Part shown: positions 61,625 to 64,000 of the stretch, piece by piece
How positions within the stretch are numbered: position 1 is the stretch's first letter
How the letters are laid out: each line of letters begins with the position of its first letter
Assembly: GCF_001650915.1 (NCBI RefSeq)
Contig: NZ_LXYO01000023.1
Span: forward strand, 682,001-746,000
Reading direction: 5' to 3'
Origin: Marinobacter sp. EhC06
GTDB taxonomy: Bacteria > Pseudomonadota > Gammaproteobacteria > Pseudomonadales > Oleiphilaceae
DNA length: 64,000 nt
Program-made: the position numbers and the translations under genes
The notes under the pieces: model-generated
Seen by the model: only the letters and a program-made list of their open reading frames with translations
What the model was told of the DNA's origin: nothing
The model's database searches: none

Positions 61625-62485
61625 ATGGGTACGAGTTTACAACTGGTTGATAGGCTGGTTCCGGGTCAGAATCTCGAGTCTTATATTCAGGCTGCGAGCC
61701 GCATTCCGGTGCTCACAGTGGATGAAGAGCGGGAGCTGGCAGAGCGGCTCCATTACGAAGGCGACGTGGAAGCTGCCCGTCAACTGGTTATGTCTCACCT
61801 GCGCTTTGTGATTCACATTGCCCGGAGTTATTCGGGTTATGGTTTGGCACAGGCCGACCTGATTCAGGAAGGCAACGTTGGCCTGATGAAAGCGGTTAAA
61901 CGCTTTAATCCGGAATACGGCGTGCGCCTTGTTTCCTTTGCGGTGCACTGGATCAAGGCAGAGATTCACGAATTTATCCTGCGCAACTGGCGCATTGTGA
62001 AAGTGGCCACTACCAAGGCCCAGCGCAAACTGTTCTTTAACCTGCGCAGCCAGAAGAAAAAGCTTGCCTGGCTGAGCCATGACGAGCTGAACGCTGTTGC
62101 CGAGGATCTGGGTGTAGAGCCCAAGGTTGTCCGGGAGATGGAAGGCCGGCTGGCTTCCCAGGATACGGCGTTTGACGGTCCGCAGGATGACGATGACGAC
62201 AACGCCTATCAGGCACCTGCGTATTATCTGGAAGACACTCGCAGCAACCCGGCAACCCAGCTTGAGAACGCCGACTGGTCCGATGATTCCAACGGCCGGC
62301 TGATGCAGGCTCTGGAGCAGCTGGATGAGCGCAGCCAGGATATTCTGCGGGAGCGCTGGTTGTCTGAGAGCAAATCCACGCTGCATGAGTTGGCGGACAA
62401 GTACGGCGTATCGGCGGAACGTATCCGGCAGCTTGAGAAGAATGCGATGAAGAAAATCCGCATGCAGATGTCCGAGGCGGCCTGA
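61625..62485 (+). CDS. rpoH: RNA polymerase sigma factor sigma32
   Basis: 286 residues. Region 2 (about 45-115: [40 protein letters not shown]), the RpoH box QRKLFFNLR (about 132-140) and region 4 helix-turn-helix (about 250-280, [20 protein letters not shown]) are all present. It directs heat-shock transcription. It lies after ftsYEX, as in E. coli. The 5' region may fold as an RNA thermosensor, but I cannot judge that by eye. Confidence 0.95.
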   Translation: MGTSLQLVDRLVPGQNLESYIQAASRIPVLTVDEERELAERLHYEGDVEAARQLVMSHLRFVIHIARSYSGYGLAQADLIQEGNVGLMKAVKRFNPEYGVRLVSFAVHWIKAEIHEFILRNWRIVKVATTKAQRKLFFNLRSQKKKLAWLSHDELNAVAEDLGVEPKVVREMEGRLASQDTAFDGPQDDDDDNAYQAPAYYLEDTRSNPATQLENADWSDDSNGRLMQALEQLDERSQDILRERWLSESKSTLHELADKYGVSAERIRQLEKNAMKKIRMQMSEAA

Positions 62486-62516
62486 GTTATCGACTAGCTT
62501 TTTCGGCTACGTGATT

Positions 62517-62552
62517 AAAACGCCACCACCGGTTCCGGTTGGTGGCGTTTTT
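62517..62552 (+). terminator. Rho-independent terminator after rpoH
   Basis: Stem CGCCACCA / TGGTGGCG (62521-62528 with 62540-62547), with an inner CCGG-TT-CCGG pairing in the loop and TTTTT following. It begins 32 bases after the rpoH stop. Confidence 0.85.
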
Positions 62553-62581
62553 GTTTGTATAATCGTCTATCTGATTTCTGT

Positions 62582-62700
62582 GGGAGACGCGCTTGGGCAG
62601 CCCCTCCCAAAACACGCTCCTTGCGGCACATCCATGTGGCGCTTGGGCTCCGCCATCCCTGGCTCCGCACAGTTTTGGGAGGGGCTGCCCAAGCGCGTCC
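62582..62700 (+). repeat. Long palindromic repeat, copy 2
   Basis: A perfect 28-bp inverted repeat (62586-62613 with 62672-62699) encloses a 58-base centre containing a CACATCCATGTG hairpin and a second candidate stem around GGCTCCGCCATCCCTGGCTC. The central part aligns with copy 1 read on its minus strand, while the outer arms differ completely. It sits between the rpoH terminator and an oxidoreductase gene. The pairing is strong enough to fold as DNA cruciform or RNA. Confidence 0.85.
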
Positions 62701-62727
62701 CGAACCTTTGAGTAAGGCCCAATTTAC

Positions 62728-63639
62728 ATGACCTCGACTAAACCTCATATCGCATTTCTTGGCATCGGCCTGATGGGCGCGCCCATGACCCGTAACCTCC
62801 TGAACGCGGGTTTTCCAATGACGCTGTGGAACCGCACGTCCAGCAAGTGCGAGTCCTTTTCATCGGAGGCGACCATTGCCGAATCCCCGGCGGAGGCGGT
62901 TGCCGGTGCCGATGTGGTGATCACCATGCTGGAGAACAGCGATGTGGTGGAGCAGGTCTTGGTGGCTCAGGGCGTGATTGATGCCCTGAAGCCGGGCGCG
63001 CTGGTGATCGATATGAGTTCAATTCAACCTTCCGTTGCCCGGCGCCATGGCGAGTTGGTTGCAGAGCGGGGCGCTGGGTATGTGGATGCGCCGGTGTCAG
63101 GGGGAACTGTGGGTGCGGCTGAAGCCCGCCTGAGTATCATGGCGGGTGGTTTGGAAGCGGATGTGGATCGCGCCCGGCCGGTGTTCGAGGCGCTCGGCAA
63201 ATGCACGCGGATCGGGCCTGTTGGCGCCGGGCAACTGGCGAAGTTGGCCAATCAGGCTATTGTTGGAATCACCATTGGTGCCGTGTCCGAGGCGCTGCTA
63301 CTTGCCGCGAAAGGCGGTGCGGATCCTGCGGCCGTGCGGGAGGCGTTGCTGGGTGGATTTGCGGGTAGCCGGATTCTCGAGCTGCATGGGCAGCGCATGA
63401 TTGACCGGGATTTTGCTCCCGGTGCGCCAGCCCGGATTCAGCTCAAGGACATGCGGATGATTCTGGATGAGGCCCGTGCGGAAGGGTTAACCCTGCCCCT
63501 GGCCCAGCAGACTCACAATGAATACCTGTCGCTGGTGGCCAATGGCCACAGTGATGTCGACCACAGTGGCCTGCTGCTGGAGCTGGAGCACCTGAACGGT
63601 GCCCTGCTTGGCTCCCTTGGCCGCGGCCCGAAGGAGTAA
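62728..63639 (+). CDS. 3-hydroxyacid dehydrogenase, probable tartronate-semialdehyde reductase
   Basis: 303 residues of the 3-hydroxyisobutyrate dehydrogenase family. Rossmann motif FLGIGLMGAPMTRNLLNAGF (about 10-29), substrate-binding YVDAPVSGGTVGAAEA (about 117-132) and the catalytic Lys in GAGQLAKLANQ (about 170). It reduces or oxidises short 3-hydroxyacids with NAD(P)H. The hyi-like gene 7 bases downstream points to tartronate semialdehyde (GlxR/GarR-type), as in glyoxylate assimilation. Without gcl in view, another substrate remains possible. Confidence 0.85.
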   Translation: MTSTKPHIAFLGIGLMGAPMTRNLLNAGFPMTLWNRTSSKCESFSSEATIAESPAEAVAGADVVITMLENSDVVEQVLVAQGVIDALKPGALVIDMSSIQPSVARRHGELVAERGAGYVDAPVSGGTVGAAEARLSIMAGGLEADVDRARPVFEALGKCTRIGPVGAGQLAKLANQAIVGITIGAVSEALLLAAKGGADPAAVREALLGGFAGSRILELHGQRMIDRDFAPGAPARIQLKDMRMILDEARAEGLTLPLAQQTHNEYLSLVANGHSDVDHSGLLLELEHLNGALLGSLGRGPKE

Positions 63640-63646
63640 CCACGTC

Positions 63647-64000
63647 ATGCCCCGTTTTGCTGCTAACCTGTCCATGCTGTTCACGGAAGTGGACTTTCCG
63701 GAGCGGTTTGCCATGGCCCGGGCCGCCGGTTTTGAGGGGGTGGAATATCTGTTCCCCTACGCCTATCCCAAAGAGCTGCTTAGTCAGATTCTGAACGACA
63801 ACAAGCTGACTCAGGTGCTGTTTAACCTGCCACCCGGTAACTGGGATGCCGGTGAGAGGGGCATCGCTTGCCTGCCGGACCGAGTTGAAGAGTTCCAGGC
63901 CGGGGTGGATCAGGCGATTGACTATGCCCGCGCTCTGGGGTGCCGCCAGTTGAACTGCCTGGCAGGGCTGAAGCCAGATCATGTTTCAGATGACATTGCC
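63647..64000 (+). CDS. hyi: Hydroxypyruvate isomerase-like protein, N-terminal part
   Basis: The first 118 residues of a gene that runs off the window. MPRFAANLSMLFTEVDFPER starts the TIM-barrel xylose-isomerase-like fold. AAGFEGVEYLFPYAYPKELL is the first signature of Hyi, and FNLPPGNWDAGERGIACLPD the second. Hyi interconverts hydroxypyruvate and tartronate semialdehyde. It lies 7 bases after the reductase, so the pair is probably an operon, with more of the pathway likely just outside. Confidence 0.88.
   Translation, partial: MPRFAANLSMLFTEVDFPERFAMARAAGFEGVEYLFPYAYPKELLSQILNDNKLTQVLFNLPPGNWDAGERGIACLPDRVEEFQAGVDQAIDYARALGCRQLNCLAGLKPDHVSDDIA

Noticed and set aside
1..64000. tRNA, rRNA, insertion sequences, prophage or CRISPR arrays
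   Set aside because: I found no cloverleaf-like segments ending in CCA, no ribosomal RNA sequence, no transposase or integrase-like protein, and no regularly spaced direct repeats. Small RNA genes could still be missed by eye.

Overview
The window looks like a chromosomal segment of a marine gammaproteobacterium, most likely Marinobacter or a close relative. This rests on protein similarity recalled from memory and on Pseudomonas-like gene order (gshB / pilGHIJK-chpABC, tonB-yqgE-ruvX-pyrR-pyrB-pyrC', rsmD-ftsYEX-rpoH, yrfG-hslR-hslO-pckA), not on a search. It is densely coding. I see no rRNA, tRNA, insertion sequence, prophage or CRISPR array.

Layout. 1-4.1 kb: a minus-strand operon of outer-membrane lipoproteins around the PBP1b activator LpoB. 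4.4-8.5 kb: a small acidic protein, RNase II and a sensory diguanylate cyclase. 8.5-12.2 kb: a metal-efflux operon (MerR-type regulator, CopA-like P1B ATPase, a 38-residue His-tailed membrane miniprotein, a DUF411 protein). 12.2-12.5 kb: a long imperfect palindrome that has a relative at 62.6 kb. 12.5-22.8 kb: four c-di-GMP or HD-GYP proteins interspersed with folE-folX, a CoA-binding protein, hydrolases, a CDGSH iron-sulfur protein and a PAS membrane protein. 22.9-25.0 kb: zur-znuC-znuB without znuA. 25.1-38.6 kb: the complete Pil-Chp twitching chemosensory operon pilGHIJK-chpABC, whose CheA homologue is about 2,529 residues long. 38.9-44.7 kb: gshB, tonB, yqgE, ruvX, pyrR, pyrB and a catalytically dead pyrC'. 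44.9-49.7 kb: an unusual TRAP-type uptake system (solute-binding protein, TatT-like lipoprotein, fused DctQM permease) interrupted by an HU gene on the opposite strand. 49.7-55.4 kb: DUF2157 and small membrane proteins, pckA, Hsp33, Hsp15, a HAD nucleotidase and an exported protein. 55.5-62.5 kb: mutM, an acyl desaturase, rsmD, ftsYEX and rpoH. 62.7 kb to the end: a tartronate-semialdehyde reductase-like gene and the start of hyi.

Themes. The Pil-Chp system (surface sensing and type IV pilus control) sits 5-20 kb from several c-di-GMP enzymes, which fits a surface-attaching marine bacterium. Metal handling appears twice (Cu/heavy-metal efflux and zinc uptake under Zur). The least conventional parts are the TRAP variant, the paired palindromic repeats, the metal-operon miniprotein and the five-gene LpoB lipoprotein operon. 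All functional names come from motif and family recognition by eye. No alignment or search was run.
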